DNA of 64,000 bases from Flavisolibacter ginsenosidimutans (GTDB lineage Bacteria; Bacteroidota; Bacteroidia; Chitinophagales; Chitinophagaceae), in assembly GCF_007970805.1 (NCBI RefSeq), contig NZ_CP042433.1, forward strand, positions 4,960,001-5,024,000, read 5' to 3'. Below are positions 8,713-17,083 of the stretch, in pieces; the stretch's first letter is position 1; each line of letters begins with the position of its first letter. Position numbers and translations under genes: made by a program. Under the pieces are notes generated by a model. The model saw only the letters and a list, made by a program, of their open reading frames with translations. It ran no database searches and was not told the DNA's origin.

Positions 8713-9012
8713 ATGATCGTACATGTTCAAGCACTTCACTTTGATGCAGACAAGAAATTAGTTGAGTATGTCACCAAGAAATTAGAGAAACTTGCTCAGT
8801 ATCACGACCGGATCATTAAAGTAGATGTGTTTCTGGTGTTGGACAACGTGGTGCATACCATTAAAGACAAATGTGCCGAAATCAGGGTGCACGTGCCTCG
8901 TGCAGAGTTCTTTGTAAAATCTACCAGCAAATCGTTCGAAACGTCTTTCGACGAGGCGCTTGATGCATTGGTTCAACAGATAAAAAAGAAAAAACAAAAG
9001 CAAGCAGCGTAA
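8713..9012 (+). CDS. hpf: Ribosome hibernation-promoting factor, short form
   Basis: 99 residues, a beta-alpha-beta-beta-beta-alpha fold protein of the HPF/RaiA (YfiA) family. Begins MIVHVQALHFDADKKLVEYV and carries the usual AEIRVHVPRAEFFVKSTS strand pair and a Lys-rich tail. It binds the 30S decoding centre in stationary phase and protects idle ribosomes. It lacks the C-terminal dimerization domain of long HPF. Followed directly by a strong terminator and the tRNA cluster. Confidence 0.93.
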   Translation: MIVHVQALHFDADKKLVEYVTKKLEKLAQYHDRIIKVDVFLVLDNVVHTIKDKCAEIRVHVPRAEFFVKSTSKSFETSFDEALDALVQQIKKKKQKQAA

Positions 9013-9021
9013 CAATCTTTA

Positions 9022-9052
9022 AATCCTCCGCCAACCGGCGGGGGATTTTTTT
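9022..9052 (+). terminator. Intrinsic terminator after hpf
   Basis: An 11-bp stem AATCCTCCGCC with loop AACC and one wobble pair, ending in seven T residues. Confidence 0.88.
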
Positions 9053-9110
9053 ATTTGTAAAAGGGCGCAAAAAATTTTTTAGCGATTTTTTTCTAATCAT
9101 CAAATTCCCA

Positions 9111-9118
9111 TACTTTTG
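9111..9118 (+). promoter_or_regulatory. Promoter -7 element for the tRNA-tuf operon
   Basis: TACTTTTG fits TAnnTTTG and lies 43 bp before tRNA-Thr. At the expected -33 position there is TTT instead of TTG. A T-rich tract lies just upstream. Confidence 0.5.
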
Positions 9119-9160
9119 CCATCCCTTAAAACGGGGTAGTTCTTTGCGAAAAAAAATCAG

Positions 9161-9233
9161 GCCACTTTAGCTCAGCTGGTAGAGCAACTGATTTGTAATC
9201 AGTAGGTCGTTGGTTCGATTCCGACAAGTGGCT
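9161..9233 (+). tRNA. tRNA-Thr (anticodon TGT)
   Basis: 73 nt; acceptor GCCACTT pairs with AAGTGGC, discriminator T. Anticodon loop TTTGTAA at 9192-9198, anticodon at 9194-9196, T-loop GGTTCGATTCC. No CCA encoded. First of four tRNAs before tuf. Confidence 0.97.
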
Positions 9234-9240
9234 CGAGGAG

Positions 9241-9320
9241 GAGTTAATAAGTTGACAGGTTAATGAGTTACTAAGTGGCTTACTTATTATCCAGCAAACG
9301 TATTAACCTATCAACTCAAC
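9241..9320 (+). repeat. Octamer array filling the tRNA-Thr/tRNA-Tyr spacer
   Basis: Ten consecutive 8-bp units. The first five resemble GAGTTAAT or AAGTTGAC; the last three (AACGTATT, AACCTATC and AACTCAAC) are reverse-complement-like. GTTGACAGGTTAAT pairs with ATTAACCTATCAAC with one mismatch, so the spacer RNA folds into a hairpin between two tRNAs. Confidence 0.75.
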
Positions 9321-9322
9321 CC

Positions 9323-9404
9323 GGGCAGGTTCCAGAGCGGCCAAATGGGGCGGACTGTAAATCCGCTGTCTTCGACTTCAGTGGTTCGAATCCACTCCTG
9401 CCCA
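9323..9404 (+). tRNA. tRNA-Tyr (anticodon GTA)
   Basis: 82 nt with a long variable arm as in bacterial tRNA-Tyr. Acceptor GGGCAGG pairs with CCTGCCC, discriminator A. Anticodon GTA at 9357-9359 in loop CTGTAAA; T-arm GTGGTTCGAATCCAC. Confidence 0.97.
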
Positions 9405-9410
9405 CAGATC

Positions 9411-9450
9411 TTTGAATTATTAATTGGCCACGACCAATTAATAATTGACT
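9411..9450 (+). repeat. Octamer array in the tRNA-Tyr/tRNA-Gly spacer
   Basis: Five 8-bp units; the second, ATTAATTG, and the fourth, CAATTAAT, are reverse complements. AATTATTAATTGG pairs perfectly over 13 bp with its partner around loop CCACGA. Confidence 0.65.
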
Positions 9451-9451
9451 T

Positions 9452-9524
9452 GCGGAAGTAGCTCATTTGGTAGAGCGATAGCCTTCCAAGCTATAGGTGG
9501 CCGGTTCGAGCCCGGTCTTCCGCT
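9452..9524 (+). tRNA. tRNA-Gly (anticodon TCC)
   Basis: 73 nt; acceptor GCGGAAG pairs with CTTCCGC, discriminator T. Anticodon stem ATAGC with loop CTTCCAA; T-arm CCGGTTCGAGCCCGG. Confidence 0.97.
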
Positions 9525-9534
9525 CAGAATCGAG

Positions 9535-9611
9535 TTGTCAGATGGAGGATGACAGATGACAGTAGCTGCCTCTGTCAGCAAACAACGGTCAACCGTCAAC
9601 ATCGCTGACAA
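9535..9611 (+). repeat. Heptamer array in the tRNA-Gly/tRNA-Thr spacer
   Basis: Eleven in-phase 7-bp units. Early units such as ATGACAG (twice exactly) and TTGTCAG are followed by units such as AACGGTC and AACCGTC and a final CTGACAA, the reverse complement of TTGTCAG. Confidence 0.7.
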
Positions 9612-9613
9612 AA

Positions 9614-9685
<72 letters not shown>

Positions 9686-9691
9686 CAGAAA

Positions 9692-9761
9692 AGCTGTCAG
9701 CTTTCAGTCGCCAGCCTTCAGATTTTCTGATTGCAAAAAGCTGATGACTGATGGCCTGAAC
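9692..9761 (+). repeat. Heptamer array between tRNA-Thr(GGT) and tuf
   Basis: Ten in-phase 7-bp units. The first four start with AG (for example AGCTGTC and AGCTTTC); later units are CTGATGA and CTGATGG, reading as the complement of a TCAG-type unit. Confidence 0.7.
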
Positions 9762-9820
9762 GTACAAGCGTGCGACGCAACGGAAGCTGAATAGGTATTC
9801 TGTTGCTGGCTACATAAAAA
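9761..9820 (+). repeat. Dispersed repeat, copy A
   Basis: The last 50 nt, from TGCGACGCAACGGA to TACATAAAAA, align without gaps to 55891-55940 (about 39 of 50 identical by eye). Its first 21 nt match the reverse complement of 55753-55773 at 20 of 21 positions. The function is unknown. Confidence 0.75.
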
Positions 9821-9892
9821 TTTTCCTTCAAACATTTAGTTGGTGCGAAGGAGAAACAAAAACAAAAACCCCACAACTAAAAACCGATAAAG

Positions 9893-11080
9893 ATGGCAAA
9901 AGAAAGTTTTAAGAGGGATAAACCTCACGTTAACGTTGGTACCATCGGTCACGTAGACCACGGTAAAACAACATTGACCGCTGCAATCACTTCTATCCTT
10001 TCAAAAAAAGGATTGGCAGAGGCAAAAAAATACGACGAAATTGATGGCGCTCCCGAAGAAAAAGAGCGTGGTATCACCATTAACACCGCTCACGTTGAGT
10101 ACCAAACGGCTACTCGTCACTATGCGCACGTTGACTGCCCCGGTCACGCCGACTATGTGAAGAACATGATTACCGGTGCGGCCCAAATGGACGGCGCTAT
10201 TTTAGTTGTGGCGGCTACCGATGGTCCCATGCCGCAAACAAAAGAGCACATTCTGTTGGCTCGCCAGGTAGGCGTTCCCCGCATTGTTGTTTTCATGAAC
10301 AAAGTTGATTTGGTTGATGACCCTGAGTTGCTTGAGCTGGTTGAGATGGAAATTCGCGACCTGTTGAGCTCTTATGGTTTCGACGGTGACAATACGCCAA
10401 TCATTCAAGGTTCTGCTACCGGCGCTTTGGCTGGTGAAGAAAAATGGGTTGGTGCCATTGATCAATTGATGGATGCCGTTGACAGCTACATTCCGCTGCC
10501 TCCCCGTCCGGTTGATCTGCCCTTCCTGATGTCTGTTGAAGACGTGTTCTCAATCACCGGCCGCGGTACAGTAGCTACCGGTCGTATTGAAAGAGGCCGC
10601 ATTAAAGTGGGTGAAGCTGTTGAAATTGTAGGATTGCAGGAAACACCGCTTACCTCTACTTGTACGGGTGTTGAAATGTTCCGCAAATTGCTGGACGAAG
10701 GCGAAGCCGGTGATAACGCAGGCCTCCTGTTGCGCGGTATTGAGAAAACGCAAATCCGCCGCGGCATGGTTATCTGCAAACCCGGTTCTATCACACCGCA
10801 CACCGAATTCAAAGGCGAAGTTTACGTACTGAGCAAAGAAGAAGGCGGCCGTCACACGCCGTTCTTCCAAAAATACCGTCCGCAGTTTTACTTCCGTACA
10901 ACGGACGTTACCGGCGAGGTAGAATTGCCTGCAGGAACAGAGATGGTAATGCCTGGTGACAACACGAACCTTACGGTAAAACTGATTCAGCCCATTGCGA
11001 TGGAGAAAGGTTTGAAATTCGCCATTCGTGAAGGGGGCCGTACAGTAGGAGCCGGTCAGGTTACCGAAATCTTAAAATAA
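9893..11080 (+). CDS. tuf: Elongation factor Tu
   Basis: 395 residues, full length. GTPase motifs: GHVDHGKT (G1, about residue 18), the switch I region with RGITINTAH, DCPGHADY (G3), NKVD (G4). Domains 2 and 3 follow and the protein ends GGRTVGAGQVTEILK. Delivers aminoacyl-tRNA to the ribosome. The gene lies between tRNA-Thr and tRNA-Trp and is likely cotranscribed with the four upstream tRNAs. No Shine-Dalgarno near the ATG; an AAGGAG lies too far upstream (about 40 bp). The leader is A-rich, as usual in the phylum. Confidence 0.98.
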   Translation: MAKESFKRDKPHVNVGTIGHVDHGKTTLTAAITSILSKKGLAEAKKYDEIDGAPEEKERGITINTAHVEYQTATRHYAHVDCPGHADYVKNMITGAAQMDGAILVVAATDGPMPQTKEHILLARQVGVPRIVVFMNKVDLVDDPELLELVEMEIRDLLSSYGFDGDNTPIIQGSATGALAGEEKWVGAIDQLMDAVDSYIPLPPRPVDLPFLMSVEDVFSITGRGTVATGRIERGRIKVGEAVEIVGLQETPLTSTCTGVEMFRKLLDEGEAGDNAGLLLRGIEKTQIRRGMVICKPGSITPHTEFKGEVYVLSKEEGGRHTPFFQKYRPQFYFRTTDVTGEVELPAGTEMVMPGDNTNLTVKLIQPIAMEKGLKFAIREGGRTVGAGQVTEILK

Positions 11081-11191
11081 GCTTTTAGCCTTTAGCTTTT
11101 AGCTATTGGCCGAAAGGCAAGGCAAATGTTTCTATATTTGCTTCAATATTGCTAAGAGCTATTAGCCAGCGCTAATAGCTCTTAGCTTTCC
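11080..11191 (+). repeat. Heptamer array with 16-bp hairpin between tuf and tRNA-Trp
   Basis: Sixteen in-phase 7-bp units from the last base of tuf to 1 bp before tRNA-Trp. Early units are AGCTTTT and AGCCTTT; late units are AGCTATT, GCTAATA and GCTCTTA. The end forms a perfect 16-bp stem (11151-11166 with 11171-11186) around loop CAGC. It may terminate or process the tuf transcript. Confidence 0.75.
11133..11140 (+). promoter_or_regulatory. Candidate promoter for tRNA-Trp/secE/nusG
   Basis: TATATTTG, an exact TAnnTTTG, lies within the heptamer array about 50 bp before tRNA-Trp. No TTG at 19 bp upstream; the nearest is 24 bp away. Confidence 0.4.
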
Positions 11192-11192
11192 T

Positions 11193-11263
11193 ACGGGCAT
11201 AGTTCAATGGCAGAATAGCGGTCTCCAAAACCGTTGATGGGAGTTCGAATCTCTCTGCCCGTG
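11193..11263 (+). tRNA. tRNA-Trp (anticodon CCA)
   Basis: 71 nt; acceptor ACGGGCA pairs with TGCCCGT, discriminator G. Anticodon stem GCGGT with loop CTCCAAA; T-arm GGAGTTCGAATCTCT. Conserved position between tuf and secE. Confidence 0.97.
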
Positions 11264-11273
11264 CAGAAACAAT

Positions 11274-11345
11274 GACTCAATTCGACAATTTTGCCAATTA
11301 GGATCAATTGTCGAATTGCTAAATTTTCAAATTGACAAATTGATT
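11274..11345 (+). repeat. Octamer array between tRNA-Trp and secE
   Basis: Nine in-phase 8-bp units ending 2 bp before the secE ATG. The first units (GACTCAAT and TCGACAAT) are complementary to the last five, each starting AATT (for example AATTGTCG). CAATTCGACAATT at 11278-11290 pairs perfectly over 13 bp with 11306-11318. Confidence 0.78.
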
Positions 11346-11347
11346 TC

Positions 11348-11539
11348 ATGAACAAAATTTCAAACTACTTCCGCGATTCATATAAAGAGTTAACGGAAAA
11401 AGTGACCTGGCCTAACTGGGTGCAGTTGCAACAGTCCAACATGATTGTGCTGGCCGCGACGCTTCTGACAACGGGTATTGTTGCCATTATGGATTTAGTG
11501 GCTTCTACCGGTCTGAAGTTCATCTATAAAATTTTCTAA
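11348..11539 (+). CDS. secE: Preprotein translocase subunit SecE
   Basis: 63 residues, the short one-helix form of SecE. An amphipathic N-terminal segment with DSYKELTEKVTWPNW precedes one membrane helix (about residues 32-55). It clamps SecY in the inner-membrane Sec channel. The stop is 2 bp before nusG, so both are in one operon. The ATG has no Shine-Dalgarno and follows an octamer array directly. Confidence 0.95.
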   Translation: MNKISNYFRDSYKELTEKVTWPNWVQLQQSNMIVLAATLLTTGIVAIMDLVASTGLKFIYKIF

Positions 11540-11541
11540 GG

Positions 11542-12126
11542 ATGGAAGCAACGGCGCAAAATACGCAGCAAGAGCCGCAACAGCAGGATACCAAATGGTA
11601 TGTGCTTCGTGTGGTTAGCGGCAAAGAGAAAAAGGTAAAAGAATACCTCGATAAGGAAATTTCAAGAGGTTGGAGCCACATTGTGAAGCAGGTTTTTCTC
11701 CCGGTGGAAAAAGTGTACAAGGTTCAGAACGGAAAGAAGGTAATGCGTGAGCGCAACTACTATCCCGGTTACGTGATGATTGAAATTGCCGAGGGAAAAT
11801 TGAGTGATGACCTGCGCGACATCATCAAGAATACCTCGAACGTTATTCATTTCCTTGGTAAAGACAATCCTATTGCCCTGCGCAAAGCCGAAGTGAACAA
11901 GATGCTGGGCAAAATGGATGAGATGGCCGAAGCCGGTGGCGTAAGCATGAGCGAACCGTTCATCGTTGGCGAAACCATCAAGATCATCGAAGGACCTTTC
12001 AATGATTTCAACGGCACCATCGAAGAAGTAAATGACGAAAAGAAAAAGTTGAAAGTGACGGTAAAGATATTTGGCCGCTCAACCCCGGTGGAATTAAACT
12101 ACATGCAAGTAGAAAAAATCAGCTAA
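11542..12126 (+). CDS. nusG: Transcription termination/antitermination factor NusG
   Basis: 194 residues. N-terminal NGN domain with KWYVLRVVSGKEKKVKEYL and the YYPGYVMIEI signature, and C-terminal KOW domain with IKIIEGPFNDFNGTIEEV. Links RNA polymerase with ribosome or Rho and suppresses pausing. Cotranscribed with secE. Followed by a strong terminator and a foreign pair of genes instead of rplK. Confidence 0.97.
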   Translation: MEATAQNTQQEPQQQDTKWYVLRVVSGKEKKVKEYLDKEISRGWSHIVKQVFLPVEKVYKVQNGKKVMRERNYYPGYVMIEIAEGKLSDDLRDIIKNTSNVIHFLGKDNPIALRKAEVNKMLGKMDEMAEAGGVSMSEPFIVGETIKIIEGPFNDFNGTIEEVNDEKKKLKVTVKIFGRSTPVELNYMQVEKIS

Positions 12127-12140
12127 AAAAATAATTTCTT

Positions 12141-12182
12141 ACAACAAAAAGCCACTCAAGGAACTGAGTGGCTTTTTGTTGT
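12141..12182 (+). terminator. Intrinsic terminator after nusG
   Basis: Stem extends from ACAACAAAAA through GCCACTCA with a short loop and returns through TGAGTGGC and TTTTTGTTGT, a nearly perfect 18-bp stem. Confidence 0.92.
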
Positions 12183-12298
12183 GTTAAATTTTCCCGTAGC
12201 TGTATCTACAGATGTGTCTTTTTGATGAGCGGTAAATCACCTCCATAACGGTGCGTTTACCTTCGTAAACGGGAATGCTTTGACCAAAATCCAACTTA

Positions 12299-14779
12299 AT
12301 GCGTACGTTGTTTTCTGCTTTGTTTACTATTCTAATTCTGCCTGTTTTTGCACAGCCACTTGCGCCAAAGCAACTCGCTGCCAAACGCACAACTGCCTCT
12401 ATTAAAATTGACGGAAAATTAGACGAAGCAGCATGGAAAGACGCTCCTCTTGCCACCAATTTTGTTGAATGGCGGCCGAATTTTGGCGCCATTGAAGACC
12501 ACGATACCAGAACCGAAATTTATCTTTTGTACGACAACACGGCCGTTTACATCGCAGGTTATTGCCACGAAAGAGCTGCCGACAGCGTATCGAAGGAGTT
12601 GGTTGGACGTGACAAGATTGGCGTGAACGATTTCGTGGGCATCATCTTCGATACGTACAACGACAAGATCAACGGTTCTGGTTTTTATATTACACCTCTG
12701 GGTGAGCAATATGATGCGAAATATTCAAACACGGCAGGCGAAGACGCTTCCTGGAACGCGGTTTGGGACAGCGAGGCGCAACTTGTCTCTGACGGCTGGA
12801 CCTTTGAAATGAAAATTCCGTATTCCGCACTTCGCTTTGTAAGCAAGCCAAACCAAACCTGGGGATTGAACATCACCCGCAACAGGAAAAAAACGGGCCG
12901 TCAGTTTATGTGGAACCCGACCGACCCTAAAGTAAACGGCTTCATTAATCAGGAAGGTTTGTGGACTGGCATTGAAAAGATAGAAGCACCCGTGCGTTTA
13001 TCGTTCTCACCTTACTTCTCTACTTACCTGAATCATTATCATTCAGGACAAGTGGGAACAAAAGATTGGACATCTTCGGTAAACGGCGGCATGGACGTGA
13101 AATACGGGATTAACGATGCTTTTACACTCGACATGACGTTGATTCCTGACTTCGGCCAGGTTCGCAGCGACAACAAGGTTTTAAACCTCACCCCTTTTGA
13201 AGTAAAATACCAGGAGAATCGTCCTTTTTTTACCGAAGGCACCGAACTGTTTAACAAAGGCAATTTGTTTTATTCGAGAAGAATCGGCGGCACGCCAATT
13301 CGCTTTGACGATGCAGGCAATCGCCTTGGTGCAAACGAAGACGTGATTGAAAATCCGCTTGAGTCAAAGCTTATTAATGCGACGAAAATTTCGGGCCGCA
13401 CAAAAAAAGGATTGGGCATTGGTTTCTTTAATGCGTTGACAAAACCAATGTACGCAATCATTGAGGACAGCGTTACGAAAACAAAGCGGGAAGTGCAAAC
13501 CGGCGCATTAACCAATTACAACATTGTCGTTGTTGACCAAACCTTGAAAAACAACTCGGCCGTATCGTTGATTAACACCAGCACCATCCGCAACGGACGC
13601 GACAGAGATGCTAACGTAAGTGCTGCGCTTTTTGATTTCAACAATAAAAAGAACACGTACAACTGGAACGGTAAGTTTGCCTTGAGTCAAATCTTCACGC
13701 CAAATAACGTTTCAAGAGGGTATTCACACAACCTGAACTTTGGCAAAACCGGCGGCCGATTGAACTTTCAAATTGGCGAAGAACTGACGGACGAGAGGTA
13801 TGACATTAACGACATGGGCCTGCTGTTTAACAACAACTACGTTGATCATTATTTCTGGACGGGGTACCGCTGGCTGAAACCTACAAAATGGTACAACCGC
13901 ATCCAGGTTAATTACAATGCTTACTACAGCATGTTATACAAAAAGGTGGCCGATCAAAAAATTAATTCTACGTTTCAAAGCTTTAATACCAACGTGAACG
14001 CAAACATGCAATTGAAAAATCTTTGGTGGATAGGAATGTATGTGGGCTTTGCATCGCACGGCAATGATTTTTATGAGCCGAGAACAAGCGGCCGGTCTTT
14101 TCGTACACCGCAGCGGTTACAGTTTAACCCCTGGTTTCAAACCAACGAAACCAAGCGGTATTATGCCAGTTTCAGCTACTTTGTTGGGCTGAGAAGTTTG
14201 TTCAACAGTCCCAATCACCAGTTTAATTTTTCGCACCGCTACCGCTTTAACGACAAGTTCTCTCTAAGCCAGGATTTAACGTACAATCCGGCAAAGAACG
14301 ATGCGGGCTTCTATGATCAGTACGTTGAAAACAATGCCGTAACCGATGTTATTTTTTCGCGCCGCGACCTGAAGACCATTGAAAATATTGTGTCGGCAAA
14401 ATGGAGTTTCAACAACAAGTCGGGCATTACGTTTCGTGCAAGGCATTACTGGAGCAAGGTAGAAGTGAGGCAGCTTTACGATTTAAACACCGACGGGAAC
14501 TTGTCGCCGACGAAGCATTCAAACATCGCCATCAACGATCAAAATTTCAACATCTTCAACATTGATGCGGTGTACACCTTGCAGTTTGCGCCGGGCAGCT
14601 TTATCAACATCGTTTGGAAGGACGAAAGCTTTCTGTCGAACGGTGATGCGACGAAGGGCTATTTTAAAAATTTCGACAACACGCTTGCCGAGCCGCAGAA
14701 CAACAACCTGTCGGTGAAAGTGATTTATTACCTCGATTATCTTAAACTTCGAAAGAAAAACAGTTTCAAGAATAATTAA
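12299..14779 (+). CDS. DUF5916 secreted protein with N-terminal CBM9-like domain
   Basis: 826 residues. A signal peptide (about 1-18, ending in PVFAQ) is followed by a carbohydrate-binding-family-9-like domain (about 30-230) starting SIKIDGKLDEAAWKDA. The rest matches the DUF5916 pattern: MTLIPDFGQVRSD, QENRPFFTEGTELF and alternating aromatic/polar strands that suggest an outer-membrane beta-barrel. Common in Bacteroidota; role unknown, possibly glycan binding. It sits between nusG and rplK, where rplK normally follows directly. Start is ATG right before a hydrophobic signal sequence. Confidence 0.85.
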   Translation: MRTLFSALFTILILPVFAQPLAPKQLAAKRTTASIKIDGKLDEAAWKDAPLATNFVEWRPNFGAIEDHDTRTEIYLLYDNTAVYIAGYCHERAADSVSKELVGRDKIGVNDFVGIIFDTYNDKINGSGFYITPLGEQYDAKYSNTAGEDASWNAVWDSEAQLVSDGWTFEMKIPYSALRFVSKPNQTWGLNITRNRKKTGRQFMWNPTDPKVNGFINQEGLWTGIEKIEAPVRLSFSPYFSTYLNHYHSGQVGTKDWTSSVNGGMDVKYGINDAFTLDMTLIPDFGQVRSDNKVLNLTPFEVKYQENRPFFTEGTELFNKGNLFYSRRIGGTPIRFDDAGNRLGANEDVIENPLESKLINATKISGRTKKGLGIGFFNALTKPMYAIIEDSVTKTKREVQTGALTNYNIVVVDQTLKNNSAVSLINTSTIRNGRDRDANVSAALFDFNNKKNTYNWNGKFALSQIFTPNNVSRGYSHNLNFGKTGGRLNFQIGEELTDERYDINDMGLLFNNNYVDHYFWTGYRWLKPTKWYNRIQVNYNAYYSMLYKKVADQKINSTFQSFNTNVNANMQLKNLWWIGMYVGFASHGNDFYEPRTSGRSFRTPQRLQFNPWFQTNETKRYYASFSYFVGLRSLFNSPNHQFNFSHRYRFNDKFSLSQDLTYNPAKNDAGFYDQYVENNAVTDVIFSRRDLKTIENIVSAKWSFNNKSGITFRARHYWSKVEVRQLYDLNTDGNLSPTKHSNIAINDQNFNIFNIDAVYTLQFAPGSFINIVWKDESFLSNGDATKGYFKNFDNTLAEPQNNNLSVKVIYYLDYLKLRKKNSFKNN

Positions 14780-14780
14780 A

Positions 14781-14812
14781 AAGAAAAGAGCCTGCACAGG
14801 CTCTCTTCTTTT
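14781..14812. terminator. Bidirectional terminator between two convergent genes
   Basis: AAGAAAAGAGCCTG pairs with CAGGCTCTCTTCTT across a minimal loop, with A-rich and T-rich flanks that serve both strands. Confidence 0.8.
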
Positions 14813-15599
14813 AGCCAATGAAGGCCGTAATGCGTTTCATTTTTGTTTTGGGCACAAATAAAATATCGCTGTCACTCCAAAGGGTTTGTGCTTTGCTTTC
14901 GAGAGGTTTCAACGTTTGTTTATCTAAGTAAAATGCGGTGTAGCCGAGGTCTTTAAAGAACTCGTACATCGTCATCAGTTGTTCACCCCATGTTTCTAAT
15001 TGAACAAGTGGTTGATACTTTTCAATGATATTTCGCATCTCCGGAAACACAACGGTTTCATAGCCTTCAATGTCGCATTTGATGTAATCCAGTTTCGGAA
15101 GGTCGGCAAACAACTCGCTGCCTTTTTTCATGGTGGCTTCAAAAGAATATTTGCCGTCGGCCCTGTTTCCGCCGTGCAAAAGCGTTGTGGTGCCGTGCCG
15201 CAGATAACCAAGTTTTTGAAATTGCGCAGGAATGCTAAGCGTTACTTTTTTGTCGGCCTCCTCGCCCAAGGCATAGGGCAGAAGCGTGACGTTCGGTTTG
15301 GCCGCGATAAGTTTTTTCAATTGCTTTTGAAAAGGCTCAACCGGTTCGACGCAATACAAATGGCCGCTGTGCTTAACCTTCTCCGCAAATTGCAGCGTGA
15401 AGTAGCCGAGGTTGGCGCCGATGTCAACGATGTAATCGCCTTCCTTCAAAAGCGAACCAACGAAGTAGTGCCATTTGTAGGAAAAATTATTTTTCAAAAG
15501 ACCCAAACGGAATGCAAGCAGATAAGATTTTTGAACAACGGTCAGGTAGCCGTCAATCTTTAGCAATTTGAAAAGAAGGCTTTTTATTTTATTCGTCAT
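14811..15599 (-). CDS. FkbM family SAM-dependent methyltransferase
   Basis: 262 residues. SAM-binding motif VDIGANLGYFTLQFA near residue 57, an acidic motif in LYCVEPVEPF, and the FkbM mark LDYIKCDIEGYE near residue 170. FkbM enzymes O-methylate sugars or small molecules. The basic N-terminal segment could lie on the membrane. Transcribed against the ribosomal operon, between DUF5916 and rplK. Substrate unknown; a surface-glycan role is inferred from other glycan genes inserted in this cluster. Confidence 0.87.
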   Translation of the reverse strand: MTNKIKSLLFKLLKIDGYLTVVQKSYLLAFRLGLLKNNFSYKWHYFVGSLLKEGDYIVDIGANLGYFTLQFAEKVKHSGHLYCVEPVEPFQKQLKKLIAAKPNVTLLPYALGEEADKKVTLSIPAQFQKLGYLRHGTTTLLHGGNRADGKYSFEATMKKGSELFADLPKLDYIKCDIEGYETVVFPEMRNIIEKYQPLVQLETWGEQLMTMYEFFKDLGYTAFYLDKQTLKPLESKAQTLWSDSDILFVPKTKMKRITAFIG

Positions 15600-15662
15600 C
15601 GCGGAAGTAAAGGTTGCAAACTTAGGCAGAACGAAATGAAGGTTTGGTGATGCTTAACAAAA

Positions 15663-15697
15663 AATCTGCAATCGCCAATCCAAAATCCAAAATCATT
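15663..15697 (+). repeat. Heptamer array upstream of the rplK promoter
   Basis: Five in-phase units of form AATCNNN; two are identical (AATCCAA). The array ends 4 bp before the -7 element of rplK. Confidence 0.65.
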
Positions 15698-15701
15698 CTT
15701 C

Positions 15702-15709
15702 TATATTTG
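15702..15709 (+). promoter_or_regulatory. Promoter -7 element of the rplKAJL operon
   Basis: TATATTTG matches TAnnTTTG exactly; the start codon of rplK is 109 bp downstream. The leader contains imperfect stems around TCTCTGCAAAAGAGA. No TTG at the -33 position. Confidence 0.5.
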
Positions 15710-15818
15710 CGGCCCCAAAGAGTTCTTTCGATATTCTCTGCAAAAGAGAAATGAGGAATTTGGGAGACGAAGTAGTCGCTGAGATGAAACGTCGCTTGAA
15801 CCAATAAATCAAAGAAAA

Positions 15819-16256
15819 ATGGCAAAAGAAATCACTGGCTATGTAAAGCTTCAGTGCAAGGGTGGCCAGGCCAACCCCGCACCGCCCATTGGTCCGGCAC
15901 TGGGTTCCAAAGGTGTCAACATCATGGAATTCTGCAAGCAGTTCAATGCCCGCACGCAGGACAAAATGGGAAAAGTTCTCCCGGTTTTGTTAACCGTTTA
16001 CTCAGACAAGTCGTTTGACTTTATCATCAAAACTCCCCCCGCAGCCGTTCAGCTGAAGGATGCCGCAAAAATTCAAAGTGGTTCAAAAGAGCCCAACCGT
16101 CAAAAGGTGGGCAAGGTAACCTGGGCACAGGTAGAAGAGATCGCCAAAGACAAGATGGCTGACCTCAACGCCTTTACCTTGGAAAGCGCTGCTTCAATGG
16201 TAGCCGGTACCGCTCGCAGCATGGGTTTAACCGTAGAGGGAGGCCCTGCGAAATAA
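15819..16256 (+). CDS. rplK: 50S ribosomal protein uL11
   Basis: 145 residues. N-terminal domain with GYVKLQCKGGQANPAPPIGPALGSKG (split by the reader at CKGGQAN and PPIGPALG), and C-terminal rRNA-binding domain with FIIKTPPAAVQL and ending in ARSMGLTVEG. Forms the stalk base with L10 at the GTPase-associated centre. First gene of rplK-rplA-rplJ-rplL, cut off from nusG by two inserted genes, so it has its own promoter. Confidence 0.98.
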   Translation: MAKEITGYVKLQCKGGQANPAPPIGPALGSKGVNIMEFCKQFNARTQDKMGKVLPVLLTVYSDKSFDFIIKTPPAAVQLKDAAKIQSGSKEPNRQKVGKVTWAQVEEIAKDKMADLNAFTLESAASMVAGTARSMGLTVEGGPAK

Positions 16257-16328
16257 GTTATTGAGTGAATAAGTTACTGAGTTATTAGATGCTCATAAGT
16301 AACTTAATAACCCGATAACTTAATAACT
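16257..16328 (+). repeat. Octamer array between rplK and rplA
   Basis: Nine in-phase 8-bp units starting right after the rplK stop. First units GTTATTGA and GTTACTGA; last units TAATAACC and TAATAACT, their complement type. The RNA can pair in several registers 8 nt apart. Confidence 0.78.
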
Positions 16329-16360
16329 GAAAATTTTGAACGCATTTAAAACGAATTACA

Positions 16361-17056
16361 ATGGCATTCATTCCAAAAAAAAGAAAAGCGGTAAACGCAA
16401 AAGTTGATGCGAACAAAGCTTACTCTTTGAAAGATGCGTCTGCATTGGTAAAAGAAGTAAACACTACCAAGTTCGATGCGTCTGTTGACCTGCATATCCG
16501 TTTGGGCGTTGATCCCAAAAAAGCCGATCAGGCCATTCGCGGTACGGTAACACTGCCGCACGGTACCGGTAAAACAAAACGTGTATTGGTTCTTTGCGGT
16601 CCTGATCAGGAAGCCGCGGCTAAAGGCGCCGGTGCTGACTTTGTAGGGCTGGACGAATTTGTTCAAAAGATAGAAGGCGGCTGGACCGATGTTGACGTGA
16701 TTGTTGCAACACCGGCCGTAATGCCGAAGATTGGCCGCCTGGGTAAAATCCTCGGTCCGCGCAACCTGATGCCGAATCCCAAAACCGGTACGGTTACCAA
16801 TGATGTTGCCGCTGCCGTGAACGAAGTAAAGGGTGGTAAAATCGCATTTAAGGTTGACAAAGCCGGCATCATTCACGCTTCCATTGGCCGCGTGTCTTTT
16901 GCCCCCGATAAAATTGCGGCAAACAGCCAGGAGTTGATCAACGCAATCATTAAAGCAAAACCGGCTACGGCAAAAGGTACGTACCTGAAAGGGCTGACAA
17001 TGGCCGCTACCATGAGTCCCGGCATTGCCATTGACACAAAATCTTTTGTTCACTAA
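16361..17056 (+). CDS. rplA: 50S ribosomal protein uL1
   Basis: 231 residues. Two-domain L1 fold with the signature GKILGPRNLMPNPKTGTVT in the middle (about 128-146) and KGGKIAFKVDKAGIIHASIGR. Forms the mobile L1 stalk at the ribosomal E site and in many bacteria represses its own operon. Lies 104 bp behind rplK across an octamer array and 27 bp before rplJ. Confidence 0.98.
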   Translation: MAFIPKKRKAVNAKVDANKAYSLKDASALVKEVNTTKFDASVDLHIRLGVDPKKADQAIRGTVTLPHGTGKTKRVLVLCGPDQEAAAKGAGADFVGLDEFVQKIEGGWTDVDVIVATPAVMPKIGRLGKILGPRNLMPNPKTGTVTNDVAAAVNEVKGGKIAFKVDKAGIIHASIGRVSFAPDKIAANSQELINAIIKAKPATAKGTYLKGLTMAATMSPGIAIDTKSFVH

Positions 17057-17083
17057 TCCTTTTGCAGGATAAAACTTATTATC

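Noticed and set aside
15000..15563. 187-codon plus-strand ORF
   Set aside because: Antisense to the FkbM methyltransferase with clear motifs on the other strand.
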